Shown here: one piece after another, positions 1 through 6,229 of the stretch
Layout: each line of letters starts with the position of its first letter
Position numbering within the stretch: the first letter of the stretch is position 1
NCBI GenBank assembly: GCA_964388155.1
Contig: CAYLYH010000059.1
Span: forward strand, 1-6,229
Reading direction: 5' to 3'
Source of the DNA: JACNKV01 sp964388155
Lineage (GTDB): Bacteria > Fidelibacterota > Marinisomatia > Marinisomatales > JACNKV01
DNA length: 6,229 nt
Position numbers and translations under genes: made by a program
The notes under the pieces: generated by a model
Databases searched by the model: none
Told to the model about the DNA's origin: nothing
Seen by the model: the letters and a program-made list of their open reading frames with translations, nothing else

Positions 1-1
1 C

Positions 2-253
2 CCGAATCCATTCAATCCTGAAACCGTAATCCGTTATCAGTTACCGGTTATCAGTATCGTACAATTAACTGTATATGATTTGATGGGTAGAACGGTAAAG
101 GAATTGGTGAATGGTAATACACCGGCAGGTACTCATCACATCATTTGGAATGGCACAGACACTTACGGTAAGCCGGTTGCATCAGGGATGTATTTGTATC
201 AGCTGAAAGTCAGCAACAAAATCTTAACCAAAAAATTAGTGATGTTAAAGTAA
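2..253 (+). CDS. C-terminal end of a T9SS-exported protein (partial, 5' end outside window)
   Basis: Only the last 83 residues and the TAA stop are visible, so the main function of this protein is unknown. The visible part begins at P-N-P-F-N-P and is a FlgD-like beta-sandwich of the kind annotated as a type IX secretion sorting domain (type A). Typical blocks are 'VYDLMGR', 'GTHHIIWNG', 'VASGMYLYQL' and the basic end 'KKLVMLK'. In this family the domain carries the protein across the outer membrane through T9SS and is often removed, with the protein released or anchored to the surface. It aligns without any gap to the last 83 residues of the following subtilase, with 40 identical positions by hand count. 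The missing part is probably a large secreted enzyme or adhesin. The sorting-domain call is strong; anything about the rest would be guesswork. Confidence 0.9.
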   Translation, partial: PNPFNPETVIRYQLPVISIVQLTVYDLMGRTVKELVNGNTPAGTHHIIWNGTDTYGKPVASGMYLYQLKVSNKILTKKLVMLK

Positions 254-296
254 CATCATGATTTTTTGTATTTCCAAATAATTCACACTAATTGAT

Positions 297-302
297 AAAG
301 GA
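297..302 (+). promoter_or_regulatory. Ribosome binding site of the subtilase gene, decides its start
   Basis: AAAGGA lies 10 bases before the ATG at 313. An upstream in-frame TTG at 292 has no purine-rich site before it, and its first codons overlap this site. ATG 313 is therefore the better start, and it also gives a standard signal peptide. The rest of the 59-base gap (254-312) is AT-rich, with no hairpin and no promoter box I could trust. Confidence 0.7.
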
Positions 303-312
303 CGTAGCTGCC

Positions 313-3300
313 ATGCTAAGAAAATACGTATACAAAATTTTATTCTTTCTAACACTCCAACTGTTACTTGTCGCCGGATTAGGTGCGGTGCCATCGTTGA
401 TAACATCGCCGTTAAGAGATCGGATTGAATTTGCCAAGGCTGACGAACTCATCAGAATTAATATTCTCTTAACAGAGCAAATTGATACACAACACCTGTA
501 TTCTGAAGCGAAAAATATGATAAAATCTGCGCGAAGGGCTCATGTTATCAACACGTTAAAGCAGTTTTCCGATGACAAACAAAAATCTTTGCTGGGTGAA
601 TTACAATCATTTTCAAAAAACAATTTAGTCACAAGCATTCAACCTCTTTGGATTGCAAACGTAATCACATGCTCTGCAACACCGTCAGTAATTCAGTCCA
701 TTGCAAATCGCCGGGATATTTTGCGAATCGATTATGATGAACGTCGAAATATGTTATTATCCAACGAACCGGAAGATTTTGTGCAGTATAGAGCCGATCC
801 CAATAATAGAGAAATTACGTGGAATGTTACGTTGGTAAATGCGAACGATGTATGGGCGATGGGATATACCGGCAGTGGCGTGTTGGTTTCTGTGATTGAC
901 ACCGGTGTAAATTATAATCATCAGGATCTTCAGGATCACATGTGGAACGGCGGTCTGTTCTATCCGCATCATGGATACAATTTTAATGATGATGATAATG
1001 ATCCCATGGACGATCACGGACACGGAACACATTGCTCAGGGACGGTCGCCGGTGACGGTACAGCCGGGTCTCAAACCGGAATGGCACCGGATGCAATGAT
1101 TATGGCGTGCAAAGTTTTAGATGCAACGGGGAATGGGTATGAATCTGATGTGTGGGAAGCCATACAATTTAGTGTCGAACGCGGCGCGGACATTATGAGC
1201 ATCTCTCTTGGATGGATGCACTCATGGGGACCGGATCGTGCAGCGTGGCGAACGGCAATGAACAATGCTTTATCCGCCGGGCTCATTGCTTCGGTTGCAG
1301 CAGCAAATTCCGGGAATGATCAAGGATCATATCCGATTCCTGATAACGTGGCAACCCCCGGGGATATTCCTCCTCCCTGGCTAAATCCTGACCAAACACT
1401 CACGGGCGGAGTTTCAGCCGTTGTATGCGTGGGTGCCACAAATAGCAGTGATGTCATTGCCGCATTCTCCAGCCGCGGACCGGTAACATGGATCAGCATT
1501 AGCGGATTTAACGACTACCCGTATGACCCGGAAATGGGTTTGATTCGCCCGGATATCTCCGCACCCGGTGTGAATATTAAATCTCTGTCAGCTTACAGCG
1601 ATACCGGCTACGAAAGCGGGTGGGACGGAACATCCATGGCAACACCTTGCGTGGCGGGAGTGATGGCGTTGATGTTGTCCAAAGAACCCGCGTTGATGCC
1701 GGAGCAGATTAGCCAATTTATCGAAGAAACTGCCGTTCATCTGGGAAGCGCCGGAAAAAACAATGATTACGGCTCCGGAAGAGTGGATGCTTATGAAGCT
1801 GTAAATTCAATATTCATCGATCCTGTTCCGCCAAATCCGGCGTGGAATCCAAATCCAGAAAACACTTCACACTATGCCAGTACAGCCACCGACCTTTACT
1901 GGTCCAATGGAGGTGGAGCAGTCTCTTATGACGTGTTTTTTGGTACAGATAATCCGCCGTCAAATATCCTCAACGGCGAACATGTTACGTCATCATCATT
2001 TACATCGTTGCTGCCACTGGATTTTTCCACTGAATATTTTTGGAAAGTCAATGCGACCAATGATTACGGAACCACGGAAGGTTCTGTCTGGAGTTTTACC
2101 ACAACTCCGCCCGCAGACGAAGATTTTGAAACGGGAGATTTTAATGCGTATAACTGGACGTTTGGAGGAAATGCCGATTGGACTATTGATAATAATAATC
2201 CGATGAACGGAACCTCATGTGCTCAATCCGGCGATATCGGATCGAATCAAACATCCTCACTATTTTTGGAATTAAATGTTGTTGAAGACGGAGCAATAAG
2301 ATTTTGGAAACGTGTGTCCTGTGAACAGGATCCCGATGACGACTGGGATTATTTGGCATTTTTTATCGATAATGTGGAACACGGCCGCTGGGATGGGGAA
2401 GTCTCCTGGAGTGAAGAAGTTTACGCTGTTTCTCATGGATTGCATACTTTCGAATGGCGATACCGGAAAGATGGAGCTGTTGATTCCGGTGCCGACGCGG
2501 CGTGGATTGACTTTATTACACTTCCACCACAGTTTATACAAGTGGGCACAGCTCATATTGCGGATTGGAATATTGTTGGATTACCGCTGGACGTTACGAA
2601 TGATGCTCCAACTGATGTGTATCCAAATGCAATTGAGAACACGTGTTACGCATACAGTTCAGAAGGGTATTCATCAGCGGCAGAACTATCAATGGGATCG
2701 GGATATTGGCTGAGGTTTACCGATGCGGGGGATTATCAAATTACAGGCATTTCCACGGATGAACTCACGCTCCAGCTTGAAGAAGGATGGAATTTAATAT
2801 CCGGGATTCACTCAGAAACCAATGTGAATGATATTAATGATCTGAGTGAAATTATTGTGCCGTATACGGTGTACGGGTTCAGTCCGTCGGGATATACAAG
2901 CGCTGAGACACTTTCACCCGGGCAGGGATATTGGGTGCGGTCATTATCTGATGGAGAAATCACAATTACCTCCGGTTCTTCACGATCGTCGCGTTCGAAT
3001 ACTTCTTCCGTGCAGGATCTTAATAATGCAAATACATTAACGATAAACGGGATGACGCTTTATTTTGGTATAGATGTTCCTGAAGAGAATAAACTCAGTT
3101 ACAGTTTACCACCAAAACCACCCACTGGTGCACCGGATATACGTTTTATAGGTGATACAAAACTATGTGAAGGTGATGATTGTGTGATTGAAATTAATCA
3201 ATCTTTCGAAGGATCTATCCTGGCTGAATACAATATTGTTGAAAAGAAACTTATCGAAAGTTCCAAACTTTCGCAAAGTTATGAATGGAAAATGATAAAT

Positions 3301-3684
3301 ATTGAAACCGGAAAAGAATACACATTAAACGCTACTGGAGTATTAGAGCTACCGACAGGAAATACAAACTATCAATTATCCAAAACCCCATTTCCCATTT
3401 TCCCTTCTACCTTTTCCCTAAAGCCTGCTTATCCGAATCCGTTTAATCCTGTGACAACCATCACCTATGAATTGCCGGGAATGTCGTACATTTCGTTAGC
3501 AGTTTACAATCTGATGGGACAGAAAATAAAAACACTTCATACAGGAAATAAAACCGGCGGGACTCATTCAGTAATGTGGAATGGTAAAAATAATGCCGAA
3601 GAATCCGTAGCAAGCGGAATGTATTTCTGTGTCCTGAAAACAAATGATTTTACTGATATGAAAAAATTAATCTTGATGAAATAG
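313..3684 (+). CDS. Secreted subtilisin-like serine protease (family S8) with T9SS sorting domain
   Basis: A 1123-residue exported endopeptidase, read from ATG 313. Residues 1 to about 25 are a signal peptide (R3, K4, K8, then a Leu/Phe-rich core). Residues 35-135 resemble an S8 inhibitor propeptide (I9-like). The S8 domain spans about 165-500. It shows the full catalytic set: Asp196 in 'VSVIDTGVNYNHQDL', His237 in 'DDHGHGTHCSG', oxyanion Asn332 in 'AAANSGND' and Ser441 in 'GTSMATPCVAG'. 'FSSRGPVTW' and 'RPDISAPGVNI' recall bacillopeptidase F-like subtilases. Downstream come an FN3-like domain (about 503-597), a MAM-like jelly roll (about 602-737, 'DYLAFFIDNVEHG', 'AAWIDFITLP'), two WN...GYW modules (752-888), a Ser/Arg linker, a beta-rich region (about 905-1015, with C952 and C957 close together) and a T9SS sorting domain (about 1034-1123). 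The accessory domains probably bind substrate or surface polymers. No frameshift or missing catalytic residue is seen. The substrate is unknown. It lies 59 bp after the upstream gene and 117 bp before the C25 protease gene. Confidence 0.95.
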   Translation: MLRKYVYKILFFLTLQLLLVAGLGAVPSLITSPLRDRIEFAKADELIRINILLTEQIDTQHLYSEAKNMIKSARRAHVINTLKQFSDDKQKSLLGELQSFSKNNLVTSIQPLWIANVITCSATPSVIQSIANRRDILRIDYDERRNMLLSNEPEDFVQYRADPNNREITWNVTLVNANDVWAMGYTGSGVLVSVIDTGVNYNHQDLQDHMWNGGLFYPHHGYNFNDDDNDPMDDHGHGTHCSGTVAGDGTAGSQTGMAPDAMIMACKVLDATGNGYESDVWEAIQFSVERGADIMSISLGWMHSWGPDRAAWRTAMNNALSAGLIASVAAANSGNDQGSYPIPDNVATPGDIPPPWLNPDQTLTGGVSAVVCVGATNSSDVIAAFSSRGPVTWISISGFNDYPYDPEMGLIRPDISAPGVNIKSLSAYSDTGYESGWDGTSMATPCVAGVMALMLSKEPALMPEQISQFIEETAVHLGSAGKNNDYGSGRVDAYEAVNSIFIDPVPPNPAWNPNPENTSHYASTATDLYWSNGGGAVSYDVFFGTDNPPSNILNGEHVTSSSFTSLLPLDFSTEYFWKVNATNDYGTTEGSVWSFTTTPPADEDFETGDFNAYNWTFGGNADWTIDNNNPMNGTSCAQSGDIGSNQTSSLFLELNVVEDGAIRFWKRVSCEQDPDDDWDYLAFFIDNVEHGRWDGEVSWSEEVYAVSHGLHTFEWRYRKDGAVDSGADAAWIDFITLPPQFIQVGTAHIADWNIVGLPLDVTNDAPTDVYPNAIENTCYAYSSEGYSSAAELSMGSGYWLRFTDAGDYQITGISTDELTLQLEEGWNLISGIHSETNVNDINDLSEIIVPYTVYGFSPSGYTSAETLSPGQGYWVRSLSDGEITITSGSSRSSRSNTSSVQDLNNANTLTINGMTLYFGIDVPEENKLSYSLPPKPPTGAPDIRFIGDTKLCEGDDCVIEINQSFEGSILAEYNIVEKKLIESSKLSQSYEWKMINIETGKEYTLNATGVLELPTGNTNYQLSKTPFPIFPSTFSLKPAYPNPFNPVTTITYELPGMSYISLAVYNLMGQKIKTLHTGNKTGGTHSVMWNGKNNAEESVASGMYFCVLKTNDFTDMKKLILMK
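2566..2976 (+). repeat. Two tandem copies of a WN...GYW module inside the subtilase
   Basis: Residues 752-812 and 826-888 of the subtilase are diverged copies of one module of about 60 residues. Each opens with W-N-(I/L) and continues to an aromatic-Ser-x-x-G-Y-(S/T)-S-A block: 'YAYSSEGYSSAAEL' in copy 1 and 'YGFSPSGYTSAETL' in copy 2. Each then closes with G-x-G-Y-W-(L/V)-R followed by a short strand ending in I-T. Similar 'GWNLIS ... GQGYWV' segments occur in many large secreted proteins of FCB-group bacteria, but I know of no assigned function. Confidence 0.75.
3433..3681 (+). repeat. Second copy of the T9SS sorting-domain sequence
   Basis: The last 83 codons of the subtilase match the 83 codons at 2-250 at the protein level, without gaps and with about 48% identity (40 of 83). 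Conserved blocks are PNPFNP, VY-x-LMG, GTH-x-x-x-WNG, VASGMY, LK and KKL. This is a family relationship between two export tags and not a recent DNA duplication, because the nucleotide sequences differ widely. Confidence 0.85.
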
Positions 3685-3701
3685 GAAAGCAATTCAAAAA
3701 C

Positions 3702-3742
3702 CGCTAATTATGCGAATACACGCTAATGTGAAAAAAGCTAAT
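3702..3742 (+). repeat. Small cluster of CGCTAAT / GCGAAT units between the two protease genes
   Basis: The gap after the subtilase holds CGCTAAT at 3702 and 3721, GCGAAT at 3712 and GCTAAT at 3737. The first three are spaced 9 to 10 bases apart, close to one helical turn. A related string, AATTCACACTAAT, lies at 281-293 in the gap before the subtilase; compare AATACACGCTAAT at 3715-3727. Read on the other strand the cluster gives ATTAGCG...ATTCGC...ATTAGCG, which resembles short intergenic repeats I recall from several FCB-type genomes. No function is shown. The rest of the 117-base gap is A-rich with no terminator hairpin. Confidence 0.45.
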
Positions 3743-3784
3743 AAAAAACACCTTTTCAGAACAAACTCAAAATAAAAACGACTT

Positions 3785-3793
3785 AAAGTAGGA
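3785..3793 (+). promoter_or_regulatory. Ribosome binding site of the C25 protease gene
   Basis: AAAGTAGGA ends 8 bases before the ATG at 3802, a suitable distance. The ATG is followed at once by a Lys-rich, hydrophobic signal peptide, which supports this start. Confidence 0.6.
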
Positions 3794-3801
3794 ATACAAT
3801 T

Positions 3802-6229
3802 ATGAAAAACATAAAGATAATCAGTTTCTTTCTTTTACTGTCAGGAATAAGCTTTGGTGAAAAAATTAACATCAATGATAACACGTTTAGCATTGATGTT
3901 CTAAATTCAAATAAACAGCAGACAACTATTTCATATGAATTTGGCAGTTTTGAACGCAGTGCGGTTGAGATAGATGGTAAGACATATTATCGTCTGTTTT
4001 TATCCGGTGGAGCTGTAACATTCGAAAAAGGTGCTCCTGAACTTCCAAAAATCTCACGGAGTATTATCATTCCGGATGATGCAAAAGTTGAAGTTAATAT
4101 CATTGAGAAGGACTATACGGAGTATCATTTTCCGATTGCACCGTCCAAAGGGATGATATCTCGTTCCCAAAATCCGGATGATGTTCCTTATACATTTTCT
4201 GATGTGTATAAAAAAGACTCATTTTATCCGCAGTTAAATTCAGGATTAGGAGAACCATACATTTTACGTGATTTTCGCGGAATTACCGTTACAGCTTTTC
4301 CGTTTCAATATAATCCAAAAACTCAAATATTGAGGGTATATCATCAGTTGGTGTTGGAAATCAATACAGTCGGGCGTGATAATATTAATATTAAATCAAG
4401 ACTGTCCGAAGGATATAATACATATTTTGAAGGACTGTATAGTGGGCATTTTCTTAATTTTGACGAGGTCCGTTATGATTCTATTGACGAACAGGGTAGA
4501 ATGATTGTGATTTCCTACGGAGCATTTATGGCAGAAATGCAGCCTTTCGTTGATTGGAAGAATCAAAAAGGAATTCGTTGCGATATTTATGACGTGGCGG
4601 ATATTGGATCCAATGCGAACAGTATTAAATCATTTATCCAAGGTGAGTATTTTGCGAACAATGATTTAGTATTTGTCCAATTGGTTGGCGATGCTGCACA
4701 AATACCGCCCATGAATTTTAACAACGAAGATTCTGACCCAAGTTATTCTTTACTTGAGGGGGAGGATAATTATCCCGAGATATTTATTGGTCGGTTTTCT
4801 GCCGAAAATACAAGTCACGTAGAGACGCAAGTAGAACGGACCATTCATTATGAAAGAGATATTGTGGACGGCGATTGGTTAGCAAAAGGAATTGGAATTG
4901 GCTCTGAAGAAGGTGCAGGAGAAGGGGATGAAGGTGAAGCAGATTGGCAGCATCAAGATGTAATTCGAGAAAAACTTATGACGTTTGGCTATACACAAGT
5001 TGATCAGGTTTATGGAACAAATGGTGGAAATATTTCTGATATTTTGAATGGATTAGATGAGGGTCGTGGTATAATAAATTACTGTGGGCATGGGTCGGCA
5101 ACTTCTTGGAGCACAACCGGATTTTCAAACACGAATGTTAATCAATTACAAAATGATTATAAACTACCCTTTATTAATTCCGTTGCATGTGTCAATGGTA
5201 ATTTCTCTTCGACAACGTGTTTTGCAGAAAGTTGGCTGAGAGCAACAAATTTCTCTACAGGGGCACCTACCGGCGCAATGGCAATGTATGCGTCCACCAT
5301 CAACCAGAGTTGGGCACCGCCGATGCGCGGACAAGACCACGCTATTGATTTACTTGTTGGCTGGGATTATTCAAACAACGTTGAATTAGATCAAAAAAAT
5401 ACCATTGGTGGGTTGTGGTTTAACGGGTCATGTAATATGATGGATGTATATCACCCAGGGAATCCCGAGGATGGAACCGGTGAAGAGATGTTTCTTACTT
5501 GGACTATCTTTGGTGATGCATCTCTTCAGGTGAGAACGGATACACCACAGGCGATGACTATCTCTCATACAGGGACGCTTCTTATCGGGATGAGTTCCTA
5601 TGATGTTTCGGTCGGTTTTGAGGACGCTTTGATCTCTCTAACGCGCGATGGTGCATTGTTAGCCTCAGGGTTTACCGATGCTTCCGGGCAGATTACATTA
5701 CAAATGGAAGAGCCACAAGAAAGTCCGGGGACAGCCGTGTTGACCGTAACTGCATTTAACAAAATTACATCTGTAGAAAACATAAATGTTGTTGCACCGG
5801 ATGGACCGTATCTCATTATTTCCGGTGTCACTCCTCATACTGAGGATGATGAAATTATCGAATATGGAGAAGAAGTATTGGTGGATGTTACGATAACAAA
5901 TGTTGGAGTAGAACCCGCAACGAATGTTACAGCAACGTTTAATTCCGATGATATTTATATCACACCCGGATATTGTGCAGGTTTTTACGACACAATAGAG
6001 CCTAACCAATCGATCACAGTCAATGGTGCTTGTGCGTTTTTAGTAAGTAATGATGTCACAAACGATCACGCATTTGTTATAACTGCTGAAATTACAGCTG
6101 ATCAAGATTTTTGGGCGGGAGAAATGAACTTCACAGCCTATTCTCCTGTAGTTGATATTGGGTCGGTAACAATCTCCAATGATGATAACGGTAACGGTCG
6201 TTTAGATCCCGGTGAGACGGCAGATTTGG
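3802..6229 (+). CDS. Gingipain-like cysteine protease (family C25), probable Arg-specific type; 3' end outside window
   Basis: The frame is open from ATG 3802 to the window end: 809 complete codons with no stop. Residues 1 to about 19 are a signal peptide (MKNIKI, then FFLLLSGISFG). Residues 20-224 fit the gingipain propeptide. The catalytic domain runs from about 234 ('MIVISYGAFMAEMQPFVDWK') to about 555. His430 lies in 'NYCGHGSATSW' and Cys463 in 'PFINSVACVNGNF'. Their spacing of 33 residues equals that of RgpB His211/Cys244. Further gingipain hallmarks are 'EIFIGRF', 'ERTIHYERDI', 'GEADWQH', 'INQSWAPPMRGQD' and 'LTWTIFGDASLQVRT'. Asp381, Trp504 and Met508 align with the RgpB arginine-pocket residues Asp163, Trp284 and Met288. 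A gingipain-type Ig domain follows (about 560-664, ending 'FNKITSVENINVV'), then a CARDB-like domain (about 668-785) and the start of a second one with an EF-hand-like loop (794-805). A T9SS sorting domain is expected beyond the edge. The C25 call is firm; arginine specificity is inferred from an alignment made from memory. Confidence 0.93.
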   Translation, partial: MKNIKIISFFLLLSGISFGEKININDNTFSIDVLNSNKQQTTISYEFGSFERSAVEIDGKTYYRLFLSGGAVTFEKGAPELPKISRSIIIPDDAKVEVNIIEKDYTEYHFPIAPSKGMISRSQNPDDVPYTFSDVYKKDSFYPQLNSGLGEPYILRDFRGITVTAFPFQYNPKTQILRVYHQLVLEINTVGRDNINIKSRLSEGYNTYFEGLYSGHFLNFDEVRYDSIDEQGRMIVISYGAFMAEMQPFVDWKNQKGIRCDIYDVADIGSNANSIKSFIQGEYFANNDLVFVQLVGDAAQIPPMNFNNEDSDPSYSLLEGEDNYPEIFIGRFSAENTSHVETQVERTIHYERDIVDGDWLAKGIGIGSEEGAGEGDEGEADWQHQDVIREKLMTFGYTQVDQVYGTNGGNISDILNGLDEGRGIINYCGHGSATSWSTTGFSNTNVNQLQNDYKLPFINSVACVNGNFSSTTCFAESWLRATNFSTGAPTGAMAMYASTINQSWAPPMRGQDHAIDLLVGWDYSNNVELDQKNTIGGLWFNGSCNMMDVYHPGNPEDGTGEEMFLTWTIFGDASLQVRTDTPQAMTISHTGTLLIGMSSYDVSVGFEDALISLTRDGALLASGFTDASGQITLQMEEPQESPGTAVLTVTAFNKITSVENINVVAPDGPYLIISGVTPHTEDDEIIEYGEEVLVDVTITNVGVEPATNVTATFNSDDIYITPGYCAGFYDTIEPNQSITVNGACAFLVSNDVTNDHAFVITAEITADQDFWAGEMNFTAYSPVVDIGSVTISNDDNGNGRLDPGETADL

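Noticed and set aside
292..312. TTG start that would add seven residues to the subtilase
   Set aside because: There is no ribosome binding site before 292, while AAAGGA is well placed for ATG 313; the extra residues would also put an acidic residue ahead of the signal peptide.
985..1003. GAT-rich run as a microsatellite
   Set aside because: It encodes the Asp/Asn-rich loop just before the catalytic His (N-D-D-D-N-D), a usual feature of subtilases, and it stays in frame.
757..1032. Open frame of 91 codons on the - strand
   Set aside because: It lies antisense to the S8 catalytic core, contains an Ile run made by the GAT repeats that encode the Asp-rich loop, and shows no domain or ribosome binding site.
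1874..2713. Two + strand open frames (1874-2206 and 2312-2713) inside the subtilase gene
   Set aside because: Both lie in another frame of a clearly coding region whose own frame encodes FN3-like and MAM-like domains; their translations are low in recognisable structure.
3685..3801. Terminator or CRISPR-like array between the protease genes
   Set aside because: No stem with a T-run could be formed, and the repeat units are only 6-7 bases long with no constant spacers.
5598..6009. Overlapping - strand open frames of 77 and 103 codons
   Set aside because: They are antisense to the Ig-like part of the C25 gene, overlap each other in different frames and match nothing I recognise.
6181..6216. 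Dockerin module of a cellulosome
   Set aside because: There is only one calcium loop in view, followed directly by an Ig-like strand pattern ('PGETADL'); the context is a C25 protease and not a glycoside hydrolase.

Overview
The window carries three genes in tandem on the + strand. One is complete and two are cut by the window ends. All of them look like exported proteins. The first is visible only as its last 83 residues, which form a C-terminal sorting domain of the type IX secretion system (T9SS). The second is a complete subtilisin-like (S8) protease of 1123 residues ending in a closely similar sorting domain. The third starts at 3802 and runs off the right edge; its 809 visible residues are a gingipain-like cysteine protease of family C25, followed by Ig-like repeats. 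No RNA gene, insertion sequence, CRISPR array or convincing terminator was seen.

The T9SS sorting domains, with their P-N-P-F-N-P entry and K-K-L-x-x-x-K end, place the organism in or near the Fibrobacteres-Chlorobi-Bacteroidetes superphylum. The PNPFNP/FlgD-like version of this domain, the MAM-like and 'GWNLIS...GYW' modules and the 'NGxLDPGE' repeats recall Marinimicrobia, Calditrichaeota, Ignavibacteria and related candidate phyla more than classical Bacteroidetes. That lineage call rests on memory of such proteins and is an inference. The DNA is moderately AT-rich.

Layout: 2-253 is the end of the upstream exported protein. 254-312 is a short AT-rich gap with a ribosome binding site. 313-3684 is the subtilase: signal peptide, propeptide, S8 domain, FN3-like domain, MAM-like domain, two copies of a WN...GYW module, a beta-rich region and the sorting domain. 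3685-3801 is an AT-rich gap holding a small CTAAT/CGAAT repeat cluster and a ribosome binding site. 3802-6229 is the C25 protease: signal peptide, propeptide, catalytic domain, gingipain-type Ig domain and CARDB-like repeats.

The most notable point is that the C25 protein keeps not only the catalytic His/Cys but also the residues that, in arginine gingipain RgpB of Porphyromonas, give arginine specificity (Asp, Trp and Met of the S1 pocket) and the Arg-Tyr zymogen cleavage site. It is therefore probably a self-maturing, arginine-specific secreted protease. It sits directly behind a second secreted protease, which suggests a locus for extracellular protein breakdown or for maturation of surface proteins. 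These functions are inferred from sequence alone.
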